Shown here piece by piece: positions 8,031 through 14,255 of a DNA stretch of 20,876 nt. The translations under genes were made by a program, and so were the position numbers. The notes under the pieces are model-generated. The model had not been told where the DNA came from. It saw only the letters and a program-made list of their open reading frames with translations, and made no database searches. Position 1 is the stretch's first letter. Each line of letters opens with the position of its first letter. This DNA is from an uncultured Lachnospiraceae bacterium (GTDB lineage: Bacteria; Bacillota; Clostridia; Lachnospirales; Lachnospiraceae), in assembly GCA_910587935.1 (NCBI GenBank), contig CAJUNP010000044.1, positions 1 through 20,876 on the forward strand. Direction: 5' to 3'.

Positions 8031-9479
8031 TCACACTCCTTCCTTGTTATAACCGGTTAACAGCACGGACTCTCCGCCCGCTTTTGTAATCTTGCTTAAA
8101 TCCCATCCACATTCTCTTGCAAGAATCTGCGCAATCCGGGGAGAACAAAAACCTGCCTGGCACCGGCCCAGTCCGGCTCTGGTTCTCCGTTTAATCCCAT
8201 CCAGCGTCGTCGCTCCAAGAGGGCGGTGAATGGCGTCGAGAATCTCCCCTTCCGTCACCAGTTCACAGCGGCAGATCACATTGGCGTAAGCGGGATTCTG
8301 CCGGATCAGTTCTTCCCGTTCTTTCATGGAAGCTTCCGCTATGTTTGGAATACCTTTTCTTACGGAATTAAAATGCTCTTTTGCGGACGCCGGGAATCTT
8401 TCCTGCACCAGTTTTGCCACATAAACTCCGATAGCCGGCGCGCTGGTAAGACCCGGAGAAGCAATACCTGCCACATCAAAAAATCCCGGCGCGTCCGCCG
8501 CTTCTTTTATGACAAAGTCTCCGCTGTCTTCATGGGCGCGGAGTCCCGCAAAAGATGTAATGACCTGTCTGACGGGAAGGTCCCTGACGCTCTGTGCACC
8601 GATTTTCAGTACTTTTTCCAATCCCTCCGAAGTGGTATTAACGCCTTCTTTATCGGAAATGTCTTCCGCCGTAGGACCGGCAAGAAGATTGCCATGTACT
8701 GTGGGAGTCACAAGAATTCCCTTTCCCCTTGCCGAAGGAAGCTGAAAAATTGTACTTTTAACAAGGCCCCCCGCAGACTTGTCAAACAGACAGTATTCGC
8801 CTCTGCGGGGCGTAATGCGCAGCTTTTCCCGACTGACCATATGGTGCAGTCTGTCCGCGTATACGCCGGCCGCATTCACAATGACGGACGCCTGAAATTC
8901 TTCCTCTCCCGCCGTCACAAGGAATCCGTCCTCTTCCCGGGAAATGGCGGTAACTTCCGTATTCAAATAGAAATCCACGCCGTTAACGGCGGCGTTTTCC
9001 GCCAGCGCAATATTCAGTCCAAAGGGACAGACGATTCCTGCGGTAGGTGCGTAAAGCGCCGCTTTGACTTCGCCTGACAGCTCCGGTTCCCTTTTTACGG
9101 CTTCCTCTCCGGTCAAGAGTTCCATATCCGGAACTCCATTGGCACGGCCTCTTTCATACAGTTCCTGTAATTTATCTTTTCCGCTTTCCTCAAAAGTAAT
9201 AACAAAAGAACCGTTCCTCTTAAAAGGAAAATCCAATTCCCGGGAAAGCTCCTCCATGATCCGGTTTCCTTCTATATTCAGTCTGGCCTTCAGGGTTCCC
9301 GGCTCTGCATCGTATCCGGCGTGAACGATTCCGCTGTTCGCTTTGGAAGTGCCTTCGCATACATCGCTCTCCCGCTCCAATACCGCAATCCGGCGCTGCT
9401 CACGGGCCAGTTCCCGGGCCGCCGCACATCCCGACACACCTGCTCCTATGACAATAACATCATAAATTTTCCGACTCAT
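8031..9479 (-). CDS. GlpA-like FAD-dependent glycerol-3-phosphate dehydrogenase with [2Fe-2S] domain
   Basis: The 482-residue protein has a DAO-type FAD fold (GAGVSG at 12-17, TSKANSGIVHAGYD at 44-57) typical of glycerol-3-phosphate oxidation to dihydroxyacetone phosphate. It also has a C-terminal BFD-like [2Fe-2S] domain with Cys403, Cys405, Cys440 and Cys445 (CRC then CQAGFC). This combination matches anaerobic GlpA rather than aerobic GlpD or the peroxide-forming GlpO. It is the first gene of the glycerol operon, with a good promoter about 35 bases upstream and an AGGAG site. Close relatives are often annotated only as NAD(P)/FAD-dependent oxidoreductase or as L-2-hydroxyglutarate oxidase-like, but the glpK neighbour favours glycerol-3-phosphate. 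Confidence 0.9.
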   Translation of the reverse strand: MSRKIYDVIVIGAGVSGCAAARELAREQRRIAVLERESDVCEGTSKANSGIVHAGYDAEPGTLKARLNIEGNRIMEELSRELDFPFKRNGSFVITFEESGKDKLQELYERGRANGVPDMELLTGEEAVKREPELSGEVKAALYAPTAGIVCPFGLNIALAENAAVNGVDFYLNTEVTAISREEDGFLVTAGEEEFQASVIVNAAGVYADRLHHMVSREKLRITPRRGEYCLFDKSAGGLVKSTIFQLPSARGKGILVTPTVHGNLLAGPTAEDISDKEGVNTTSEGLEKVLKIGAQSVRDLPVRQVITSFAGLRAHEDSGDFVIKEAADAPGFFDVAGIASPGLTSAPAIGVYVAKLVQERFPASAKEHFNSVRKGIPNIAEASMKEREELIRQNPAYANVICRCELVTEGEILDAIHRPLGATTLDGIKRRTRAGLGRCQAGFCSPRIAQILARECGWDLSKITKAGGESVLLTGYNKEGV

Positions 9480-9514
9480 GAAATATCTCCTTTTTAACGC
9501 TTTTCCCTGTTCTT

Positions 9515-9543
9515 ATTCTATCATGATTTCCATGGAGAAACAA
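9515..9543 (-). promoter_or_regulatory. Promoter of the glycerol operon
   Basis: On the minus strand, TTGTTT (9538-9543), a 17-base spacer and TAGAAT (9515-9520). Predicted transcription start is near 9508, giving a leader of only about 29 bases with AGGAG before the GlpA-like start. The promoter abuts the terminator at 9547-9597, so the operon is insulated from upstream transcription. I found no clear catabolite-response element with a CG core. Confidence 0.68.
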
Positions 9544-9546
9544 ATT

Positions 9547-9597
9547 AAAAAAGTCTTGTCCTTCCTTCCATATTATCATGGTCAGTCCGAACAAGAC
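9547..9597 (-). terminator. Intrinsic terminator upstream of the glycerol operon
   Basis: Minus-strand GTCTTGTTC (9589-9597) pairs with GGACAAGAC (9553-9561, one G-U pair). An inner CCAT/ATGG stem extends the hairpin, and six U follow at 9547-9552. The stop codon of the 50-codon frame at 9598-9750 immediately precedes it. It could alternatively be an attenuator for the glycerol operon, but a promoter for that operon lies downstream of it. Confidence 0.82.
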
Positions 9598-9750
9598 CTA
9601 TTCTTCGTCATCCCATACAACAGGATTGGTAAGCGCTCTGTTTTCACCCACCGCTACCACTTTATTGTATAAGAAAGACAGGGCTTTGGCAATACCAAAA
9701 CCCTGTCTCTTACATGATGGACAATCTATCTTATTCTTAACGGTTCTCAT
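9598..9750 (-). CDS. Unrecognised 50-residue protein or gene remnant (CPSC motif, acidic end)
   Basis: An open frame of 50 codons runs from an ATG inside the last codons of the lipoprotein gene (14-base overlap) to a TAG that directly touches the terminator at 9547-9597. It starts MRTVKNKIDCPSCKRQGFG, has an internal VVAVGENRALTNPVVW stretch and ends with WDDEE. The stop codon abutting a strong terminator is what a genuine gene end looks like. Against a complete gene: no good ribosome binding site precedes the ATG, and codons 15-25 coincide with a hairpin that may itself terminate the lipoprotein transcript. It may be a small gene, or the 3' remnant of a longer one cut off by the lipoprotein block. 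I do not recognise the family. Confidence 0.35.
   Translation of the reverse strand: MRTVKNKIDCPSCKRQGFGIAKALSFLYNKVVAVGENRALTNPVVWDDEE
9671..9708 (-). terminator. Hairpin after the lipoprotein gene, probable terminator
   Basis: Minus-strand arms at 9695-9708 and 9676-9689 form a 14-bp stem (AGACAGGGTTTTGG with its partner, one G-U pair) and a five-base loop. A weak U-rich tail, TTCTT, follows at 9671-9675. It lies 29 bases after the lipoprotein stop. The tail is poor, so part of the transcript probably continues to the stronger terminator at 9547-9597. Confidence 0.6.
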
Positions 9751-11995
9751 TCACATACATCTGTACCCGGCTCTGGATAATGTCCGCCACCTCTCCGGCG
9801 CTTTTCTGTCCCGCAAAGAAAGGCGCAGCCTCCTCTGTTATAATAACAAGAATATCCTCATTCCATGTCCCGCGGGAAACCGCTATATTGTCTATAATCC
9901 TTGTAACCGCATCCTTGTCCTCCTGCGTCACAACCTCCGATCCCCATCTTCCGTCGCAGTCCGTATATGCATATATACCCTGAATCCGTTCTTCACCGCC
10001 TTCATTACTCCCGGTTTCTGTCTCCATCCATCGCTCAAATACCCGGTCATACATATCCCTGCGGCTGGGAAAGGCCATATATTCCGGAGATGTATCCAGC
10101 GTTCTTTCGTAATATTCCGGCAAAAGGAAACACCGGATAAATTCCCATGCGCCTTCCTTGTTCTCCGAATAAGAACAGATCTGAAACCGTGGATGAAAAC
10201 TCAGCAGCGCTCCGTTACCCCCTTTGTCTTCGTTAACCGGATACCCTACGAGTACAACCGGATCTCCTACTCTTAATTCCATCGCTTTATAATCCAGCGC
10301 ATTAAATATATCCATTCTCTCCAGCACATACTCCTGGTCCATATCCTCCGGCAGACTCCAGACAGCCTCCGCTTCCTCCCCGCTCATTCCGAACCTGTCA
10401 ACAAATTCCAGAAGCCGGATAAATTCTTCCGAATTTAATCTGCACTCTCCGACGTCCCAGTCTACATACCTGGAAAACATGCTGCCGAACAGAACTGCCA
10501 GCAGATTGTCTTTGTCATACTCCACAAGCCTTCTCCCGCCGGCATACTGCTCGCCGAATGCAAACAGTTCCTCCAGCATCAGATTGGAGAGTCCTCCACA
10601 GTCCTCCTCCCTGCCAATCAAAATATCAAAACCGAAGGAATCCGGAATACAGCACAGTTTCCCATCCACGGAGCAGACGTCCAGAACGGAGGTGAAAAAC
10701 TCCACATCCCTCAAGTCCGGATCTGCATTTAGATACGGGTAAAGATCCTCTACAATCCCTTTTGAGGCCAGCATATTGAAATCCAGAAAAGTGGTTTCAA
10801 TCAGATCCGGGCCATTCCCGGAAACCAAGTCCAGCATCATCTGCACTCTTGCCTGCCAAGCCTGCTCCTGATCGTTGAAATCCCAACAGTAGGTTTTGAT
10901 CTCCATCCAGTATTCTGTGTTCATTCTGTTAAAATAATCCACATAGGCCTTAATTCCAACATTACTTTCAAAAGTACCAAGCGTAAGGATTTTCCTTGGC
11001 TGAACCTCTGATTGTAAGGTTTTGTTCAGCCAGACAAGCTGTGTGGAATACTCATCGGATCCCATTTGCTCCGTCTGAACCGCAAAAAAGCGCTCTTCTC
11101 CCACAGGTGAGAAATAGAGTACATTTCTGCCATTAATATAATTCTTTTGCCAGGAAAATACTTCTTCCGTTATCTTACCCTGTTCTTTATCATAAACATA
11201 TACGCTTCCATCGTAGCTTAGATAGAATTCACCGGCTTCTCCTCTCGCAAGCCCCCCCTGCGCAACATCGCCTTTGAATTTATCGAAATAATGTACCGCT
11301 CCTTTATTTTCCGTATCTATACTTCCCAGACTCAGTTCTCCTTCTATACCGCTTGTATGTCCCAGAAAAAGAAAATCCCCGTCCGCATCGATTGTTATGC
11401 TAATCCATGCCACACCCGGATTGATCCGAAATAATTCCTGTCCCTGTTCGCTGAACGCAAAGATACTTCCACGTACCGTCAGATAAAAACGATTCTCTTC
11501 ATCCACCGCCATCTCTGACACAAATACAGGTTCCATCCCCTCAAAAAAAGAGGTAACGTCCAGACGGGAAATTAATTCTCCCTGATTGATGGAACATGTT
11601 TTAATGTAATAAAAAGTGGATTCCTCCCTCCGGCTCCGTTCAAAAAATGCCAGATTGCCACTCGGATCGACCGCAATCCCATTAACCCGACTGGCCCCCT
11701 CCTGCTCCAGAGGTAAGCTTAAGAAGGTCCGCTCCCTTGTAGACAGGTCAATGGAAACGACACGATTATCACTATTCTCCTCCTTGTAGGTTGTAATATA
11801 TACTTTTTCTCCGGTACTGCAGACTCCCATGACCAAACCCGTATCGTCAAAAGCTTCTGTTTCCGCTACGTATACATAGTCATCCTCCGACATGAAATCC
11901 TCTCTCACGGAAGAATTCTTATTTTCTCCATTCCCGCAGCCTGCAAGAATCCCACAGGTAAAGAATAACAGCAGTCCATATTTCCATTTCTTCAT
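9737..11995 (-). CDS. Lipoprotein: propeller-like N-terminal half plus extracellular solute-binding domain
   Basis: With the start at 11995 the protein is 752 residues. A signal peptide (MKKWKYGLLLFFTCGILAGC) ends in the lipobox LAGC, giving a lipidated Cys20 on the outer membrane face. Residues of roughly 40-330 contain repeated beta-rich blades with turns such as VDPSGN, VDEENR, DADGDFLF and LSYDGSVYVYD, suggesting a beta-propeller. From about residue 335 (ILTLGTFESNVGIKAYVDYFNRMN) onward it resembles family 1 ABC solute-binding proteins, including NGPDLIE and a C-terminal stretch around GAWEFIRCFL. No permease genes are adjacent, so it may be an orphan sensor or use a permease elsewhere. 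A longer start at 12019 is possible; neither start has an ideal ribosome binding site. Confidence 0.82.
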   Translation of the reverse strand: MKKWKYGLLLFFTCGILAGCGNGENKNSSVREDFMSEDDYVYVAETEAFDDTGLVMGVCSTGEKVYITTYKEENSDNRVVSIDLSTRERTFLSLPLEQEGASRVNGIAVDPSGNLAFFERSRREESTFYYIKTCSINQGELISRLDVTSFFEGMEPVFVSEMAVDEENRFYLTVRGSIFAFSEQGQELFRINPGVAWISITIDADGDFLFLGHTSGIEGELSLGSIDTENKGAVHYFDKFKGDVAQGGLARGEAGEFYLSYDGSVYVYDKEQGKITEEVFSWQKNYINGRNVLYFSPVGEERFFAVQTEQMGSDEYSTQLVWLNKTLQSEVQPRKILTLGTFESNVGIKAYVDYFNRMNTEYWMEIKTYCWDFNDQEQAWQARVQMMLDLVSGNGPDLIETTFLDFNMLASKGIVEDLYPYLNADPDLRDVEFFTSVLDVCSVDGKLCCIPDSFGFDILIGREEDCGGLSNLMLEELFAFGEQYAGGRRLVEYDKDNLLAVLFGSMFSRYVDWDVGECRLNSEEFIRLLEFVDRFGMSGEEAEAVWSLPEDMDQEYVLERMDIFNALDYKAMELRVGDPVVLVGYPVNEDKGGNGALLSFHPRFQICSYSENKEGAWEFIRCFLLPEYYERTLDTSPEYMAFPSRRDMYDRVFERWMETETGSNEGGEERIQGIYAYTDCDGRWGSEVVTQEDKDAVTRIIDNIAVSRGTWNEDILVIITEEAAPFFAGQKSAGEVADIIQSRVQMYVNENR

Positions 11996-12021
11996 ATATA
12001 TGCCATGCCTTTCCCGCATGA

Positions 12022-12043
12022 GCCCTTCCCATGTAGGAAAGGC
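12022..12043 (-). promoter_or_regulatory. Leader hairpin sequestering a possible ribosome binding site
   Basis: Minus-strand GCCTTTCC (12036-12043) pairs with GGAAGGGC (12022-12029) around a six-base loop, one G-U pair. The 3' arm contains the only purine-rich site in front of the alternative lipoprotein start at 12019, so the stem could hide it. No U run follows, so it is not a terminator. Confidence 0.4.
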
Positions 12044-12055
12044 CCAAATACGTCA

Positions 12056-12080
12056 GGTCGAAAGCACTTTTCTTTCAACC
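12056..12080 (-). promoter_or_regulatory. Intergenic hairpin between the cysteine-rich peptide and lipoprotein genes
   Basis: Minus-strand GGTTGAAAG (12072-12080) pairs with CTTTCGACC (12056-12064) around a seven-base loop, one G-U pair. It begins 22 bases after the peptide stop codon and has no U run. It may stabilise the upstream mRNA end or act as a processing site between two differently expressed products. Confidence 0.4.
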
Positions 12081-12102
12081 TTTCTCCTGCACGAAACAAT
12101 TT

Positions 12103-12348
12103 CTAATAATAATGCAGGTTTGAACAAACTTTGTATGAAGTTCCGCATTTTACGCAGACATAATTATAAAAGGGCTCTCTGCAGCTACAAAATCCCTCCT
12201 GCCCTACAGCTATATTAATTTGAGGACAGTATTTATTCGTACAAAGTGCACGGGCAGCTATTTTAGTTGCCGCATTTGCCGAAAGCACCGTTCCTGCCAG
12301 CATCGCCGTTGATAAAATAATAGCAAACAAATTTTTTCTTTTTTTCAT
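12103..12348 (-). CDS. Secreted cysteine-rich small protein
   Basis: The 81-residue product starts MKKRKNLFAIILSTAMLAG and has a clear signal peptide with a probable AXA cleavage near SANAA (residues 23-27). The mature part of about 55 residues holds seven cysteines: CTNKYC, CSC, CVKC and a late VC. The paired spacing resembles a zinc ribbon or disulfide-bonded knuckle. The start at 12348 is set by AGGAGG nine bases upstream; a longer in-frame ATG at 12378 would place that site inside the coding region. It has its own strong promoter and lies 107 bases before the lipoprotein start with no terminator between, so the two are probably co-transcribed. I do not recognise the family; no modification or export genes are adjacent. 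Confidence 0.75.
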   Translation of the reverse strand: MKKRKNLFAIILSTAMLAGTVLSANAATKIAARALCTNKYCPQINIAVGQEGFCSCREPFYNYVCVKCGTSYKVCSNLHYY

Positions 12349-12357
12349 TATACATAT

Positions 12358-12363
12358 CCTCCT
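12358..12363 (-). promoter_or_regulatory. Ribosome binding site fixing the cysteine-rich peptide start
   Basis: AGGAGG on the minus strand, nine bases before the ATG at 12348. It excludes the longer in-frame start at 12378. Confidence 0.8.
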
Positions 12364-12380
12364 TTTTGTTGTAAACATTT

Positions 12381-12410
12381 TATTAATATATAATATATTA
12401 TATATTAATA
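12381..12410. repeat. 30-bp perfect palindrome in the 5' leader
   Basis: The 30 bases are an exact inverted repeat made only of A and T, with a central axis between 12395 and 12396; the outer arm is TATTAATATA. It starts a few bases after the -10 element, so the mRNA would begin with a long A-U stem-loop, or the DNA could be an operator. It lies about 30 bases upstream of the peptide start codon. Confidence 0.9.
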
Positions 12411-12419
12411 GTATTTATT

Positions 12420-12448
12420 ACTATAATACATATATTCCAACTTGTCAA
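12420..12448 (-). promoter_or_regulatory. Consensus sigma-A promoter of the cysteine-rich peptide/lipoprotein unit
   Basis: Minus strand: -35 TTGACA (12443-12448), 17-base spacer, -10 TATAGT (12420-12425). Predicted start near 12413, just before the palindrome at 12381-12410, giving a leader of about 65 bases. Confidence 0.85.
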
Positions 12449-12470
12449 TAAATTTTGAAAAGTTAATATT

Positions 12471-12518
12471 ACAAAAGCATCCGTTCCCCGTTTTATCCGT
12501 ACGGTGAACGAATGCTTT
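12471..12518 (-). terminator. Terminator of the long yaaO-rsmI-type operon
   Basis: Minus-strand arms AAAGCATTCGTTC (12506-12518) and GAACGGATGCTTT (12474-12486) form a 13-bp stem with one G-U pair and an internal 19-base loop that can itself pair. The U run is short (stem UUU plus U, then GU). It lies 92 bases after the rsmI stop. The stretch 12519-12609 between them holds smaller hairpins (CCTGTC/GACAGG at 12569-12582) and a coding-like tail discussed in the findings. Confidence 0.7.
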
Positions 12519-12609
12519 CATTATCCCGTCTTTAGAAATCAGCGCCATATTCTTTGGGAACAATCTTCCCTGTCAAGACAGGCTCTTTCCACCTTTGGAA
12601 GGTAAGCAG

Positions 12610-13458
12610 TTAATCAATTCGGCTTATCAGATACTGATAAATTTCGCGTTTTCCCACGCCTCTGTCCCGGGCTACCTGTTTCATGGCTTCTTTATGCTCC
12701 ATTCCCTGCTTCTCATAAAATTCCATGTGGTCCTCTATACTCATTTCTTCCCAAGAAGCCTGCTCTTCCTTTCTTTTTTCCTGGAGACTTTTTCCCTCCA
12801 CAACCAGAACATATTCTCCCCGTGGCTCTTCTTCCCGATAGAATGTCAACGCCCCCCTGATCGTCGTAGGAAAAACGGTTTCAAACTTTTTCGTAAGCTC
12901 CCTGCAGAGGGTAATTTTTCGATCTCCCAGAACCTGTTCCAATTCCTCCAGAGTCCTGGTCAAATGATGGGGCGCTTCGTACAGTATGATCGTTCGGGAT
13001 TCTTCTTTTAGTTCCTCAAGAACCAGCCTTTTTTCTTTTTTATCGGAAGGAAGAAACCCTTCAAAACAAAAACGCCTTGTGGCAAGACCTGATAGGGTAA
13101 GCGCCACAATCAATGCCGCCGGTCCCGGAAGGGACGTTACCCTGACGCCTTCCTGGTGGCACATGCGCACCAGTACTTCGCCCGGATCAGAAATCGCAGG
13201 CGTCCCGGCATCCGTAATCAGGGCAATGTTCATGCCTTCCTTCATCTTTATGATTAACTCTTTTGCCTTTTCCACTTTATTATATTCGTGATAACTTGTC
13301 ATAGGAGTGCGGATACTGAAATGATTCAGCAGCCGGATACTGTTCCGGGTGTCCTCCGCCGCAATCAAATCCGCCTGGGATAAGATTTCCTGCACTCTCG
13401 GCGTCATGTCTCCCAGATTCCCTATGGGTGTTGCACAAAGATATAATACTCCCGCCAT
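12610..13458 (-). CDS. rsmI: 16S rRNA (cytidine1402-2'-O)-methyltransferase
   Basis: RsmI 2'-O-methylates C1402 of 16S rRNA in the ribosomal P site using S-adenosylmethionine. The 282-residue protein is a tetrapyrrole-methylase-fold enzyme of normal length with the family's segments in order: LCATPIGNLGDMTPR (7-21), LIAAEDTR (31-38), ITDAGTPAISDPGE (79-92) and LPGPAALIVALTLSG (108-122). The C-terminal tail DRGVGKREIYQYL is also typical. It corresponds to B. subtilis yabC and is the last gene of the operon. An AAGGAAGG purine run lies directly before the ATG, closer than usual, which might weaken initiation or indicate coupling to the methyltransferase gene 32 bases upstream. Confidence 0.97.
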   Translation of the reverse strand: MAGVLYLCATPIGNLGDMTPRVQEILSQADLIAAEDTRNSIRLLNHFSIRTPMTSYHEYNKVEKAKELIIKMKEGMNIALITDAGTPAISDPGEVLVRMCHQEGVRVTSLPGPAALIVALTLSGLATRRFCFEGFLPSDKKEKRLVLEELKEESRTIILYEAPHHLTRTLEELEQVLGDRKITLCRELTKKFETVFPTTIRGALTFYREEEPRGEYVLVVEGKSLQEKRKEEQASWEEMSIEDHMEFYEKQGMEHKEAMKQVARDRGVGKREIYQYLISRID

Positions 13459-13490
13459 CCTTCCTTCCGCCTTTCGTATTCCGCTAATCC

Positions 13491-14255
13491 TTAATATCCA
13501 TATATTTCATAAATCTCCGGCATATAAACCCCCGGTTCCTTATAAACAATTAAAGGCTTTTCCACCTGCATCCGGGACCTGCCGCCGCGGACCGCTTCTA
13601 ACAGCACCATATTCGGCTCCTTATCCACAAAGGGATACACAAGCTGCATTCTTTTCGGCTCCAGCTTATATTGCGACAAGGTCGTCATAATTTCAGCAAG
13701 CCGGAAGGGTCTGTGCACCAGATAAAAGCGGCCTCCCGGTCTTAACAGTTTTGCCGCCGCTGACGCCACATCCTGAAAGGTACACAAAATCTCATGCCGT
13801 GCGATTGCTTTTGGTCCCTCCGGATTTACCAGCCCGTGCTGTCCGATCATATATGGCGGATTACAGGTTAAAACGTCAAAAGAGGCGGCCGCAAACAATG
13901 CGTCTGCCTCTTTGATATCACCCGTGACAATATCAATTTTATTCTCCAGACGGTTCAGGCGGACGCTGCGTCTCGCCATATCCGCGCTTTCCTCCTGAAT
14001 CTCCAGTCCGGTCAGGTGCGCCGCCGCCGTTTTGGCCTCCAGTAAAATGGGGATAATTCCCGTTCCGGTTCCAAGATCCAGCACCGCCTCTTTTTCCCGG
14101 ACTTTTGCAAAGCCGGATAGAAGCACCGCATCCATGCCGAAACAAAACTTTTCCGGATTCTGGATAATCCGGTAGCCGTTGCGCTGCAACTCGTCCAGTC
14201 TTTCCTGCCTATAAACCGTAACGCCGTCCACAGTATTACTTATCTCATTCGTCAT
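13491..14255 (-). CDS. trmN6: YabB/TrmN6-type N6-adenine methyltransferase
   Basis: This 254-residue class I methyltransferase has the SAM-binding motif LDLGTGTGIIPIL (59-71), the acidic LTGLEIQ segment (81-87) that would hold the ribose, and the catalytic NPPY at 132-135, the mark of N6-adenine or N5-glutamine methylation. Its position after ricT and before rsmI matches B. subtilis yabB, and homologues are annotated as tRNA1(Val) A37 methyltransferases. Its ATG overlaps the ricT end by 11 bases, indicating translational coupling. The GIY-YIG gene yazA that separates this gene from rsmI in Bacillus is absent; only 32 bases lie between. Exact tRNA target is by homology only. Confidence 0.9.
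   Translation of the reverse strand: MTNEISNTVDGVTVYRQERLDELQRNGYRIIQNPEKFCFGMDAVLLSGFAKVREKEAVLDLGTGTGIIPILLEAKTAAAHLTGLEIQEESADMARRSVRLNRLENKIDIVTGDIKEADALFAAASFDVLTCNPPYMIGQHGLVNPEGPKAIARHEILCTFQDVASAAAKLLRPGGRFYLVHRPFRLAEIMTTLSQYKLEPKRMQLVYPFVDKEPNMVLLEAVRGGRSRMQVEKPLIVYKEPGVYMPEIYEIYGY

Noticed and set aside
9547..9597. Terminator as a GlpP-type antitermination target for the glycerol operon
   Set aside because: A promoter with correct spacing lies downstream of the hairpin, so transcripts starting there never pass it. No glpP gene is in the window. It could be revived only if the true start site were mapped above 9600.
5736..10276. Several long plus-strand frames (for example 5736-6356, 6317-7255, 8226-9077, 9578-10276)
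   Set aside because: All lie opposite well-identified minus-strand genes or cross gene boundaries, have improbable composition and no plausible initiation sites. They are shadows of the opposite coding strand.
12405..12548. 47-codon minus-strand frame downstream of rsmI
   Set aside because: It runs through the operon terminator stem, the consensus promoter and into the palindrome of the next unit, with no ribosome binding site. Those signals explain the stretch better.
12569..12582. Short perfect hairpin CCTGTC/GACAGG as a separate terminator of rsmI
   Set aside because: The stem is only five to six pairs with a minimal loop and no U run; the larger hairpin at 12474-12518 is the better terminator.
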